A stretch of DNA of 64,000 bases from Glossina fuscipes (taxonomy: Eukaryota > Arthropoda > Insecta > Diptera > Glossinidae). Shown here piece by piece: positions 50,696 through 62,582 of this stretch; the first letter of the stretch is position 1, and every line of letters begins with the position of its first letter. The position numbers and the translations under genes were made by a program. The notes under the pieces are model-generated. The model was not told the DNA's origin and did no database searches. It worked only from the letters and a program-made list of their open reading frames with translations. The DNA lies in the NCBI RefSeq assembly GCF_014805625.2, contig NW_023998414.1:41811050-41875049 (forward strand). Reading direction: 5' to 3'.

Positions 50696-51704
50696 GATAA
50701 TCGTTCTCCCACTATTCCTAAAGTGTTCTCACAAAGACTATTCTCTCCTTGTCTGTTGCGCCTACCTCTGTCAACAATAATTTCCCCTGATGACCAGCTT
50801 TTGCATATAAGATATACCAGTACGAGTCTGTAGAGGAGATTCATCCGTAAGTTGTGCTAATTTTGAACCCTTTAATGCCAGTTAAAATGCAATTGAATGA
50901 ATGACCTACCAGAAGGAGGAGTTGTTATTATATGAAAAGCAAATGAATCAAGTCTACGTTGTGCTGCTGCAATGCTTTTCAATATCCGTAGTGGCGGCTA
51001 CCGACTTGCTCTGTACATTCATCGAACTTTAATTCTCGAGATAACAATAAATTCCGAGGTGTTTTCAATGGCATATTATTTTGACTTTAAAAATTTCCAA
51101 TAATTAATGACTAATTTTGTTAATGACGTAACGTGGCTTTTTCTTTTTATTTTACTTTATCTTCACCTCGTTTATCGTTTTTATTTTATTTGTTGTTGCT
51201 TTATATTTTTATGCTGTCGCTTATAAAATATTTCTGTTTATTTAAATTGAATTATTTTCTCATATTTTTTTGTTTTTTTTTTTTTTTAAATTTTTTTTAT
51301 TTTTATTGTTTAGGAAAGCTTTTATATAGCCATACTCTAAATGACCTATAAAAACTCGAAAGAAAAAAGAAAACTAGTCCATAGCTTGTGAAAAAAGGCT
51401 AGAAGGTGTTATAAAGGCATACACATCTTGGTGCGCATATTGTTGCATATACATACATACATACATACATACATATGTTACGCTTATGTGTAAAAAGATA
51501 GATCCAATTCTTGTAATTATAGCTTAACTTTGGTAAACTACCGAAATATGGGTTGCATCACATACATAAGGCACATAAGCAGAATTAAAATAATCACCAT
51601 AAGTTTGTTTCGTTTCTTCTTTTGCTTCTCCTCGAAACGAGTTTCAAAAATGCATGCAATTAAAAAAAACAAAAATAACGACAATGAACTGAAAGAAAAA
51701 GCAA

Positions 51705-51860
51705 GTAAGAAAATTACATTCGGCTGTGAACGAATCATTTAATACCCATCACCATTGTCATTCTAAAAAAAGGTTAAGAAAATAATATTTCGAGGGCGTG
51801 GCTGACTTTTTGTAGAATAAAACTGGAAATTTATGCCGCGTAGAGCGTAGAAGTAATACG
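51705..51860 (+). repeat. Dispersed repeat family C, copy 2
   Basis: Starts AAATTACATTCGGCTGTGAA and continues with CATCACCATTGTCATTCTAA and GAGGGCGTGGCTGACTTTTT. It pairs with 35940-36040. The later GCGTGG..GA.TTTTT box also recalls the late part of family A. Confidence 0.6.
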
Positions 51861-51970
51861 CGGAAAGTGAAGATAGATATTCTCAGTTTTCTCATTTGAC
51901 AAATGGATATACACATAGATACGTAAATTTATTCAAAATTTGATACAGATAAAAATATCTATATATATAT

Positions 51971-52527
51971 AATTCTCTTTTTACAAGAAAGACAAGATCC
52001 GTGTAAAAAAAAAAAGCGTGTAAAAAATTATATCGGTTACATGAAAGTATATAGTAGTTGGGCTTCCACCACAACTAAAAGAGCAACTGAAAAATACATT
52101 AAACAATATGAAAAAATTGTTGCAAGAGTTCACTTAAGAATATAGACATGTTAATATATTATAATAATACATTTACATACATTTAATATATTATGCCTTA
52201 ATACAGTTAATAAATTATAAAAAGTAAATTAAACTCTAAAAAACTAAACTAAATGGCGTAGAAAATACCTTACGTTTTTACTCTACATGCAATTCGGGGA
52301 ATCCCCTTCATATACGCGTATAAACGGCATAATCTAACTGAATTGCGAAAAATATAACGCGAAGTTCACGTTCAATGCACGTTCGCGAGGTGTGAGAATG
52401 GAAAAATTCATAGAATATTGAAAATTGTATTAAAACGAAACAATTCGCGTAAAAAGAGATTTTGTTGCTTTTTAACTCGCGTTAGAGTCAACTTGCGTGT
52501 TAAAAAAATTCGTGTAAAAACATAATT
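51971..52527. mobile_element. Non-autonomous element with terminal inverted repeats, copy 2
   Basis: Begins AATTCTCTTTTTACAAGAAA and ends TCGTGTAAAAACATAATT, which reversed reads AATTATGTTTTTACACGA. Internal blocks shared with copy 1, in order, are AAGAGCAACTGAAAA (copy 1 AGAAGCAACTGGAAA), TTGCAAGAGTTCACTTAAGA (copy 1 TTGTTAGATTTCACTTGAGA), GCGTAGAAAATACCTTAC (copy 1 GCGTAAAAAATACCTTAC) and TTCATAGAATATTGAAA, identical in both. It is about 180 bp longer than copy 1, so one has an insertion or the other a deletion. Confidence 0.7.
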
Positions 52528-52679
52528 GAGTATATGCTGAACTGTGTGCAAAAAATAATGAATTGTGTGAAGATAAATTCCAACTACGTTAACGCACCTC
52601 TGTAAGTGGCCTAACAGAGCTGTCTACGCTAATTAAATCCGAATTTATCTTCAAGCACTTTATACTCCTGTATGTGGAC

Positions 52680-52760
52680 CTCTGGGAGCACATCCTTCTC
52701 GGCGTTGCAGACGTTCGAACAAAATGAATGTATCCCTCATCCCACATTTGATAATCGAAA
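52680..52760 (-). repeat. Dispersed repeat family A, 5' fragment
   Basis: On the minus strand it reads GATGAGGGATACATTCATTT, then TGTTCGAACGTCTGCAACGC and CGAGAAGGA. This corresponds to the opening of the copy at 60856 (GATGAATGAGGGCTGGTATA, then CATTTTGTTAAAACGTTTGC, AACGCCCAGAAGGA). Confidence 0.65.
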
Positions 52761-52880
52761 AGCGGGCGAATCGGCTGAGTAAAACGCATCGGTTAGCACC
52801 ATCTCCCATTTCAAAGATATATTTCAACGAATCGTAAATCAATTTTCTCATATGTGGATGGATGTCATGTAAAAAGTTAC

Positions 52881-52881
52881 G

Positions 52882-52940
<59 letters not shown>
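52881..52940. repeat. (GTT)20 microsatellite
   Basis: Twenty perfect GTT units. Confidence 0.98.
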
Positions 52941-54364
52941 ATCTTTTTTAATATTCTGATAGCTTTTTTTGATCTATAAATGGGTTCAAATCGGTTGCTT
53001 AGACCGCACCACACCTTTCTAATATCGCTAAACATAGAGCCTCGTCGTTCTGCACAAAAATATTTTATCTGAGGGTCAATATGGATAACGCGCTTAAATT
53101 GATCTCTTCGTCTTCTTGGAATTCACTTTTCATCTCTAGTAACGATATAATGAAAGAATGACTTTCTTTTGTATCGTTCGAACAAAAAACCTATACTGTC
53201 TGTCCGTAAACCGTCTTTGTTCAGCACAAACAATAAAATGCCGTATATGCCGCGAAATGTTTATATTATATATTGCATTGGAGCGTCATCTCTATCTCAT
53301 AAAGAAGAAAGTAGTTAGAAGGCGTAGTAGCTGGGGATATGATTGTCTTGGCTGTTCGCGAAACCTTATTGTGAATAATTTTTTATATTGACGCACATTC
53401 CCTAGCACTCAATCAATGGAAATGTGCGGCGAGTCAAATCGAGGCTAAAAATCTCTTTAATTGGATTTCATTAATTAAATGTCAATGCAATGCTAATGAT
53501 ATGTTGGTATGAGGGAAAGAATGGCGCGAAATTTCAAATAACTCTTCTTCCTGAAAGAAAGCCTTTGCATCATAATATCCATAATGTGCACTTGTACTTG
53601 CGCGTGCGCCTGCGCCTGCGTGCGTGGGTCATCTACGGTATGCCACCAAGCTTTATTGGACGAGCGTTAAAACGAAGGCGAAACTTCTTTAAGGACAGAA
53701 ATGTGAAAAATTCGAAGAAATATGCATTAGGATCTTGTTTGCTTTAACTGATTGACTCATGATTATCTTATCTACAATTTTCCGCTTAATTCCTAAGAAA
53801 CATTTATTTAGTTCGGTCAAAGTTCACATTTGTTTTATTCCAGTTAATGAACGTATGACGAACTGCTTGCTCATTTTTTTTTTTTTATTCATTATAGATA
53901 AATTTTATAGATATTTTTTAATGAATCAGATGAGTTAGTCAGATTGTAATTAAGATTACAATACGATACAATTGTTTTCCTAGGATTAATCGTTTGGCGC
54001 CAAAAGTTGTTTCAGTTTAATGATGTAAATGATTTGACAATGAAAAAAAAAAAAAAAACAAAGCGAGAGAAACAAACTCGTTCATGCATGCATTTTCACC
54101 TTAGAATTAAAACATTTGTTCGGTAAACGCGGTCTACGAATGTACGTATCTATCATCAGCGCAGTCTGTATTGGTTTGGCCAGAAAGTATTTTTACTTCT
54201 TCTTTTGCCAGCTTCTTTCTTTAGAAGAATTCGTTGCATTGTCGCCGTTGTTAAATATCCATTTCCACTTATATATCTACATTCAATTTTTCACTTTGTT
54301 GTTATTAATGTGTTTATGTAAAACAATTTCCAATCATATCTGATCTATATCTGGCTGCTGCAGG

Positions 54365-54545
54365 CCATGTAAGCAATGCAAACTATTTGTCCTCCTCATT
54401 GGTCTTGTTTAGTAGCGCAGCGCATTGCTTCATTACAGCAGGCCACTGCTCTGCTTACGCTGTAGGATCTTTGGCGAATTCCTCGCAAGTATTTGCCGAA
54501 AGCAATGATTCGAGTATCTCTTGTCCATTGCCCTCGATGATGGGA
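54365..54545 (-). pseudogene. Coding-like relic with two in-frame stops
   Basis: One minus-strand frame reads IEGNGQEILESLLSANTCEE, then FAKDPTA, a stop, AEQWPAVMKQCAALLNKTNE, then EDK, a stop, FALLTWP. The regular helical, charged composition is unlike surrounding noise. The block KQCAALLNKTNEEDK-FALL recalls the N-terminus of neurochondrin-type proteins. Both stops are in TAA/TAG positions that split otherwise continuous sequence. No intron borders are seen, so a retroposed or transposon-carried fragment is likely. Identity is tentative. Confidence 0.4.
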
Positions 54546-57500
54546 AATTAAAAATTTCCTTTTTATGCAAATTCTTTATCTCTTCTCATTTACGCCCATT
54601 CATGTTGCAATTTGTGTCGGTTGTTTTTTATTCACTTTTTAGTTTGTGTTTGTGTATTTATGAAATATCATCATTACTACTTTACCTCATTGATTAAATA
54701 AATTTCCGTTTTAGAAGAAAATCACAAAAATCTTAATTAAATGTGCATTCAGTCGCACACATTTGATTTTTCGTTCAACGACAACAACAATTTCCGCATA
54801 ATCCGTATATAGAGTGAGAAATGATGTTTACAGTCAGTCACAGAAGCGCAAGCACTTTATGGATGTAGACGTATTTAGGTTTTTTTTTTTTTTGTTTTTT
54901 TATTATTATTATTATTATTTAACTCTCGCTTGTTCGTTAGCAATTTATGGCGCATTTGTTGTTGTTATTGTTGTTATTGTCATATTGAATTTCTTGTTTA
55001 TTTTATTATTATTATTTTTTTTCCTTTTCTGAATTATTTTAATAAAGCAATTTTGTAATTTAAAGAAGGAAAAAAAAAAAAAGAGTTGAATTAGATTACA
55101 GAACTCAAGTGATAAAAGACGGAAAGGGGATTGAAAGATTATATATGTATGCAAAACATATTCATACGTATGAGAACAATGTTGTTTAAAATCACGTAAA
55201 ATCTAATCTAATGGTTTTTTTTTTTTTTTTATAAAACGAAAAATTTGAAAGTTGAAAAACAAATTAAAAAACTACATTGCGCTTCGAATCCGATCCCAAT
55301 TACTTTTCGTTTTCGTCTTTTTCCTCTATATTTAGTTCGGATTACAATTTGCAACAAAAATCAAGAAAAAAAAAAATATTTTTTTTTTCCCTCTAAGCCT
55401 ATAAGTAAGTATATGATGTATGCTCTTTATAAATATGGCTTTGCTTGGCCCCTTGCCTATCTGACCAATATATATGTCATGTGGTATAGGTATATGAAGA
55501 AGATTCTGTTAAAACCTAACCGTGGCTAACTATTCGGACTTTCTCCGATTGAAGAAAGGCTCCATTTTATGCTAATCCCCGCCGCACATGTTTGCATTTA
55601 ATCCCGGCCCTCGGTACGCTGTGTAAAATTTTATTTTCCAAACTTATTTTATATGACATCGATTTTGAAATAAGTCGCCATTCGCGAAATATTAATTTCA
55701 AGAACCTCATTTTTTTCTCCATTTCTAAAACTATGCATTTATAGGTATATGCTTTTTGACCATTGTTGGGTGTGGGTCTTTTGATTCGAAGTATTACAAT
55801 TTATGTCCAGTTTCCAATTACACGTTCTGAATTCTAAAAATCAAGAGAAGAAGATTATTGCAAATTTCCTTGGTGTGGGCATATGATGCATTTATAGAAT
55901 GCGCAGCAACGTGCAACTAGTCTAAATCTTTATACTGTTCATGCGCAACGGAGGTGAGCAGAAATTAAAGTGACCGTTCAGATTACGTCTATCTCATTGA
56001 TGGAGAAAATGCATAAATTTTATTTAAAAAAAGGATGTTCAACTTTGTAAGCGTCCCTAGTAGGTGACTTTCAAAGAAAACTATTACTTTAGAAGGCATG
56101 TAATCACGAACATTTATTTGGCATACAAACAATTCCCAAGATTCGTTGATATGTGGCCAATTCATTTGTATGTTCGTATATAAACCAAAGGGGCTATGTT
56201 CAAAAAACAAGGGCAATATTGATTTTAAACGACTTCTACCACAAAGCGATTTCTTTTTAATCGTCGAGAAAGGAAGGGCATTAGCTTGGTTTTTGGTTGA
56301 AACAAGACGACGACAACAGACAATACGACCGTTCAACTGCTCAGTCGTTAAAATTGACTGAATTGTTCCAATTGACATCGATCCATCTACGAGCTATCTA
56401 GTACTTATATTCGTTTCGCTCGTATCTTCACCATTGATTGGGGTGTATGTAGACGGTCTTTATACATATCTTTTTCATACGACGTGGTCCGTATCGAATT
56501 GCTTCTATGACGCTATTTTGAAAATCTTTGTATTATCTGTAAATTTTTGGCCGCCGCGCTATTGTCAGTCAGATTGCCCTACATTCAATATATGTAATAA
56601 TAATGAATTTTATTATTGAAAAGCGCTTTGTTAAATTTAATTAACGATTACAAAAGATACTCGAATTTAGAAGAATTTTACGAGACGAAACGATCTGATG
56701 GGACAATACCATCGGACGTTAATGATACTTGCATATTAACCTAAGCCCAAGTAAAATTTTCAAGTAGGTTGGATATAAAAAATGTATCGTGACTTGGGAC
56801 CAGACAATTCTAATATCTCATGAAACTTGGGCGCTTACAGTGCTTACAGAGTGCCTTTCATCTAAAATGTCTTCGAATTAGTGCTTACAGGTATTTTCCC
56901 CGAGCTGTCTTGAATGTTCTCCGTTTTTCCTTTTTTTTGTGTTTTTTTTGTGTTTTTTTTTTTTTTTTTTTTTTTTAACGAAATGAAACGAAATGAATTT
57001 TTAATTCGTTAACGATGGGTGTTTCAGATTCGCCCTCGACCGTCCTAATGTGAATATTATGTTACTCTGTTGGGTTACTTGTTTTTCAATTAAAACGAAA
57101 TCAATTTTTATTCTATTTTTTACTTTAATTTTTCATTCCTCGTACCGTAATCAATCTAAAATAAAAATTTCAATTACATATATATATATATATATAAATC
57201 AAACAAAGAAAACTTCAATCAATGTATGCGTTTGCATATGTACGTAGCATTAGGAAATGAATATAAATTTATTAAACAACTACACATATAGGAAAGAAAA
57301 AAAACAAAAAAAAAAAAAAAACAAAAACAAAAAAGAAAAACATATTTAATTTAATGTTCGCGTTTACAGGTAAATCGAAAAACAGGAACTGATGTCTATT
57401 AGAGTTACTTCATGTATTATTGTATTGAGAACGTGCTATCGCGTGAAAACAGTTTTATGGCTGCATAGGAGGTACCATACACTACTGTCGTAGCATATTT

Positions 57501-57738
57501 AGGCTTTATTCATACTTTATTACATATGTTGCTGCTGCTAAAGTCCATTTATTGGTTAAGGCCTCGGTATGCATGCACATCTCCGTCTTATGTGTAGTAA
57601 TAATTATTATTATTATTATTATGAAGTAAAACGTGTGTGTTATAATTTATAAATTTATTTATTTACAGTACTTACCTTTCACTTAAATGAATCAATCTGC
57701 TTCTCTACACTTGCCTTGATGTTTAAAATGTCTTATAC

Positions 57739-57773
<35 letters not shown>

Positions 57774-60149
57774 CCTATACAATTCGTATGTGCAATGCAG
57801 TTAGCTTTAATATTTTCCTTCCCTCTCTTTGAGGTTATGTCGTGACTTATGCACTCCGGTTTCTTATGGTCGTCTAATAACGTTTAATTATGAAACGCAG
57901 AGCGTTTTAAAAATGTTCGCAAATTATATGAAGTTTTCTCTCACACTTTGCATTCTTGTGCAGTCAACGTAAACTCGGTCATTTCTAAATTGTTTCGACA
58001 AGAAACAATTGAATGTTCCAGTACTGATTAGACCTATGACGCTTTTAGGCGACTTGTAGCCAGCCATACGGCGTTAAATACCTCATAACGAGCGAGTATT
58101 TTACCTATTTTTTTATTTCAACAATTAGTTAAGTCCATCTGCGCGTCCGTCTGTCCGTATCCCAAAAGAACACGTGTACAAAATTAAATATTCTATACCT
58201 GTTCAGTTGGTATCTCTGTGAAACTGTACTTTTCATGGGACCAAAAAAATAGACGTGTGGAGTCTCTTGATTTATTACAATTAATTGCACTGTCAAATTA
58301 ATAGTATCGATGTATGTATAAGTTTCCAGGCAATGGAATAATTAATCCACGCAGTCGATATTATTTGGTAAACATGATTATACTTTGCCCCATTTTGAGT
58401 TTATGCCGATATATGGAATATCCAGAAGAACGAACCACTTTATATTTAATTCCGAGTGGATTTAACATCACTTTCTGAATAAATTTAAGCATGTCTATCA
58501 GTCTAATCTCTGTCCCCATGTTTTTTGGTTCAATCTACAGGTTGATGAAATTTGATATAGTGGATCCGGTCGTATATGACTCAACGATCGTGGGCTCAAA
58601 TCTCAAGTGCGGTCGAGTTTTTAATAAAAGCGAAAAGCCTTAGATGCTAGCTAGTGCTTTAGGACTATGGTCTTAGAATTTATTCTCTGGTTAAATTTAT
58701 AATAATAATAACAATAACACAATAGTATCTTTAAGAAGAAAATTCTATTTGGTAAATTTAGTTTAAACCAGTGCACGTAAAGAAATGTTGCAGGGTACGC
58801 AAATGCATTGGTGAGATAAATGAAAAATGACACTCAAATGTTTACGGTGTTGAATCAAATCACTAAGCACTTAAGAGAAGTATTCAAATTAATTTTTTGT
58901 TCCCTGCATTTTAGAATAAATCCAATGGCCTGTAAAGATTACTAATTAAAGGGAGATACCTCCGTTTACTCTTACTATCATTATTGACGCTGATAGCATA
59001 TCGCTGACATGTTCGCCATTTCTATAGTTGACCGCTTTCTTTCTCTGCATATTATTATTTCTTCATGTTGACTTTGTAGCGATAATTTTGGCATTTACCT
59101 CAACGACGCAATCGACCTGCAGCGACAACTAACGTTCCATACAGACGGCTATGTGGCAATGCTTCATATTCTTCTTATATATATAGCTCTTGAGTTAGCA
59201 GCCTCTGGAAATAAACAACATTTTTTTTATAAATGTTATCGTCGTGAGTTTCAGTCTGCGATTTATTTCCTATGATATAGTTATGACGCCAGTATCGCCG
59301 AATTCGCCGAATAGTTGCTCTTCTTTTAATCCCGCGGTGCGGTTTGTGTCTTTGCTTAGACGACATATTTGATGTTAAATGTAAATGGCCGGGCATTGAA
59401 CGTGTGCGCATGTCACGTTCTATGATATAAATCTCTTGTGGTGTTTGATTTGATGATTCAAACGAAATTAGACCGAATATTTATATAGCTTTACAACAAT
59501 TATTTTTAATCTACTTTTTCATCCGAAATTCTCTGTAAAAAGCAGTTTATTATTTAGTTATTATGAAACCTACGAAAATTTACTTTTTTTACATACAATA
59601 CCGACCTACCTGATTTAGTTGAAGAAGCAAGCGTCGATTATTGTGTTTTTCAGCCCCGTTTACCACATCGTTACCAAAATGAACTTTGCGAGCGTTTCTC
59701 AATTATCATATAAGTTGTATCCACACACGCAAAGATCATGGTTCCTGGCTGGTTGTTTGTCATCTTAACGCAATAAAATCTAACAATAATAATAATAATT
59801 GTCTTCAGCATATATCATACCGTTTGAATATGCTTAAGCAAATCACAATTCTCTTTATAGCTCACGCATTAAAGGCAGTAGGAAAGAAGGTACATACATA
59901 TGTTAGAATAGTAATAACTTTGTATAATTAAGACGAGGTGAATACAAAGTTGTCTTATCCATGATTTTATGGCTCCCTTAAAAAGTCTGAAAATAGAGAT
60001 GTGGTTACCCAAGGTATGCAGGAAAAAACTATTTCAAACCGATGTAATTACGGTCGCCTAATATTCCATTTCTTTTTTATCCAAACGTGTTAGTTGCTTG
60101 CTTGTATGTATTTTGATCAATTTTTTACTTGGAAAATATTTTTTTTCTG

Positions 60150-60645
60150 CAATTTTCTACCAACATTCTGGCAATATGACAATACCGTATCGAAAGAACA
60201 ATATTGGTTTGGCAGCGATCCAATCAACGACCCATTCTTGCATTTCGTTAGCATTTCTAAACCGCGTGCCACCCAAGCCGCACCGACCAAGTGGTAATTA
60301 AACGGAGCTATATCTGCTGACTACGCTGGGTGCGATCAACTTCCCCTGCGAACTGCAACAGCATATCCTTGAGCTCTTTTGCAAGGTGTGGTTGAGCTCG
60401 AGCGTTGTCATGCAGGAGGATGATTCTGCGTTTGTTAAACACTATTGCTCGTCTCTTTTGCAACAATACATCGTTCAATTCGTTCAACTGACGCCGGTGG
60501 ACATCTCCAGTAACAGTTTCACTTGGGGTTTAGCAGCTCGCAACACACTACATCTTGCTGCTGCTTGGACTAATCCATGACTTTTTGCGCTTGAAATTAC
60601 CGTATGTGGACTCACTTTTCACCGCCAATCATAAATACGTTCCAT
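60150..60645 (-). pseudogene. Decayed mariner transposase, catalytic half
   Basis: On the minus strand, in order: FKRKKSW, then TPSETVTGDVHRRQLNELND, then KRRIILLHDNARAQPH (the HDN block with the second catalytic aspartate), then APFNYHL (the block of the third acidic residue, displaced by a frameshift), then MQEWVVDWIAAKP..FFRYGI with ILPECW at the end. The sequence has stops and frameshifts and lacks the DNA-binding domain. It shares a string around AAAAAGTCATG..TTAGTCC with the relic at 32440-32690, so the two probably come from the same lineage, distinct from the GREDV-type relic at 23.3 kb. Confidence 0.8.
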
Positions 60646-60855
60646 AATTAGTGTCTGTATACATTCGCCAACTGAACAATACTAATTGGAAAACTGTTAC
60701 TTTATACATTGTCTACTTTGCTATATGTCGCTGATCAAAATACATGCAGGCATTAGTACTGCGGAGGGAACGGTGCCAAAAAAAAGCAAACACTTACCAC
60801 GTACACACAAGAGTAAAATTACCTTACAACGAGCAACACTTTATTATATCGTATA

Positions 60856-61425
60856 TTATGGTATACCCATCACCGATGAATGAGGGCTGGTATATTCATT
60901 TTGTTAAAACGTTTGCAACGCCCAGAAGGAAGCAGAAAGTATATATATATATATATATTTTGTTAATCAATATCAAATTCTAAATCGATTTAAGCGTGTC
61001 CGTCTGTCCGTTTGTACAATGTCTGTTGTAAACATTCGCCTGGCCGCGAAAAAATAAAACTAGCGGCTTCAAAATTGTCAGAAACATTGGAAGCTTTTAC
61101 AAGCAGATGAGTATTGAAAATGGGTTAAATCGGTCGAAGGACACGCCGACAGCACCACGTCAACTGAGAACACCTCTATTTTTCAAAGGGAATAAAAAAT
61201 TGATTTTTTACTCATTACTGATGAGTGGCAGCAGATAAATCTACAAACGCGTATTCTCTGGACGCTGCTGTAGCATTTGTGCACAAAAATGGAAAAAATT
61301 CACTACGCCTACGCAATATTATAGTATATTAAAATTTAATTTTTTTTTTTCAATATCTTTATAACGCGCAGAAACAATCTTCAAAAAGCCCCTAAAGCAT
61401 ACAAATTCTTGGCCAGTTTCAAATC
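60856..61425 (+). repeat. Dispersed repeat family A, longest copy
   Basis: Begins with TATACCCATCACCGATGAAT, then TTTGCAACGCCCAGAAGGAA, a short TA tract (60940-60959), TTTAAGCGTGTCCGTCTGTC, the shared middle blocks, and ends near TTCTTGGCCAGTTTCAAATC. It lies 200 bp from the mariner relic. Boundaries were estimated from the match to 36455-36895 and are uncertain by tens of bases. No protein-coding potential is visible. Confidence 0.8.
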
Positions 61426-62408
61426 TTGAATGCACCTATACATCCACAAGCCGCAATGCCATGACTTAAAATCAGAAAATATGGCATCGCATCGTTAAAT
61501 TTGTCAGTGTTGAAGACACGACTCACGAATAATATTATCGGAGTGTGTGCCTTAACGATTGAACGATTCGGAAGGCTGAACCGTTGGGATATATAATAAA
61601 CTGTTAAAGGTGACTTCACCTTCGGCAATAAAATGCGAACCACTCAAAGGTCCTTTAGAGTCTTTCGTCAAAGTCTTGTAAAAGTCTTTGTGTTCATCTT
61701 CAGAAACTTCGCTGGGTTTCCTTTATCCATATCGGTTTACTAACATTGATTAAAGTCCCATCTTCTTCTGTGTGACTTTCTTTTGCTTTATACAAGATAC
61801 AATTTTTGTGATCTATAGGGTATTTAGCGGTCGGCCTTGCCCGACTATGATATTCGTACTTGTTCAAGTATAAATAACGGAAAGCGTTGCATTGCATATG
61901 ATCGTCAATGACATCGGCATAGTGGCGACGTCAGCCTTGCAAATGTCGCCTTTATAGCGGTATCGATCGCAAAGAGTTAAATTGCATGAACTAATATGTA
62001 CAGAGTAAATCAATTAGATTCGGTCACAGCTTTTCTCTTCGTTGTTTGCTATATGCAAGCAAGGATCGGAGAACTGAAATTTCATTACTTGGTTTTCGTT
62101 CTTAAATGGGCGGAGGGAAAGTGCAAAAGAGTGTAAGTGTTAGTGAGCGTAAAATTCGCTTCTTGTCGTTTTTCATATCACATCCATTTCATGTTTATGT
62201 CATTCGTGGATGATGTCAATTCTCAATTCCTCCTTAACAATTTTAATTAAAGTCAACTGCTTTACTGCGACAACATATTAATTTATTTGATTCAAGCGTT
62301 TTATGTTGCGCAAGACCTTGTTCCTCTTAATTTCAATTTAATTAATTAATTATTATTATTTAAATTTTAACTTTTTCCACGCACATTTTTTAATTGTGTG
62401 ATTTTTAG

Positions 62409-62582
62409 CCAAACGAGTCGGGTTTTGTTATGTTGGGTGATCTCTCAGTGGAGACATCAACTGATATGGATTATGATGATTTTACCATGTGTCCACCGTC
62501 ACCATGTGATGTTGAATTTGTTAATGCAAATATTGTGATTGACGGAAAGTCCAGTATACGACAAAAGCCCAAAGAAGCATCG
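62409..62582 (+). CDS. Taperin/phostensin-like protein, coding exon 3
   Basis: This 174-bp exon lies between TTTTTAG and GTAAGT and reads in phase 0 after RRRRELPK of exon 2. It encodes 58 residues (1364-1421 of the joined protein). It begins PNESGFVMLGDLSVETSTDM and runs on as an acidic, well-balanced segment with DYDDFTMCPPSPCDVEFVNA and a closing SSIRQKPKEAS. Its composition is unlike the low-complexity exon 2, so it may be a conserved functional region. The gene continues past the right edge of the window. Confidence 0.85.

Larger units (their letters stand above)
42453..62408 (+). other. Intron 2 of the taperin-like gene (about 20.0 kb)
   Basis: Donor GTAAGT at 42453, acceptor TTTTTAG at 62402-62408, phase 0 on both sides. 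Stretches without separate entries (42.5-44.9, 45.3-47.0, 47.7-48.4, 48.9-51.7, 52.8-54.3, 54.6-60.1 and 61.5-62.4 kb) are AT-rich and hold no exon I can support. Other entries cover two terminal-inverted-repeat elements, family A and C repeats, a mariner relic, a coding-like relic, a sequencing gap and microsatellites. Confidence 0.65.

Noticed and set aside
55990..56400. Possible third mariner relic (minus strand, MSIGTIQSILTTEQL and following)
   Set aside because: One helix-turn-helix-like stretch resembles mariner, but no catalytic blocks follow in any frame. Too weak to call.
58580..58620. tRNA-like B-box string (GGGCTCAAATCTCAAG)
   Set aside because: No cloverleaf or A box could be folded around it.
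59265..59345. Possible extra exon on the plus strand (ATAG then frame with PVSPNSPNSCSSFNPAV)
   Set aside because: Inserting it between exons 2 and 3 in phase 0 puts a stop at its start, and no good donor follows.
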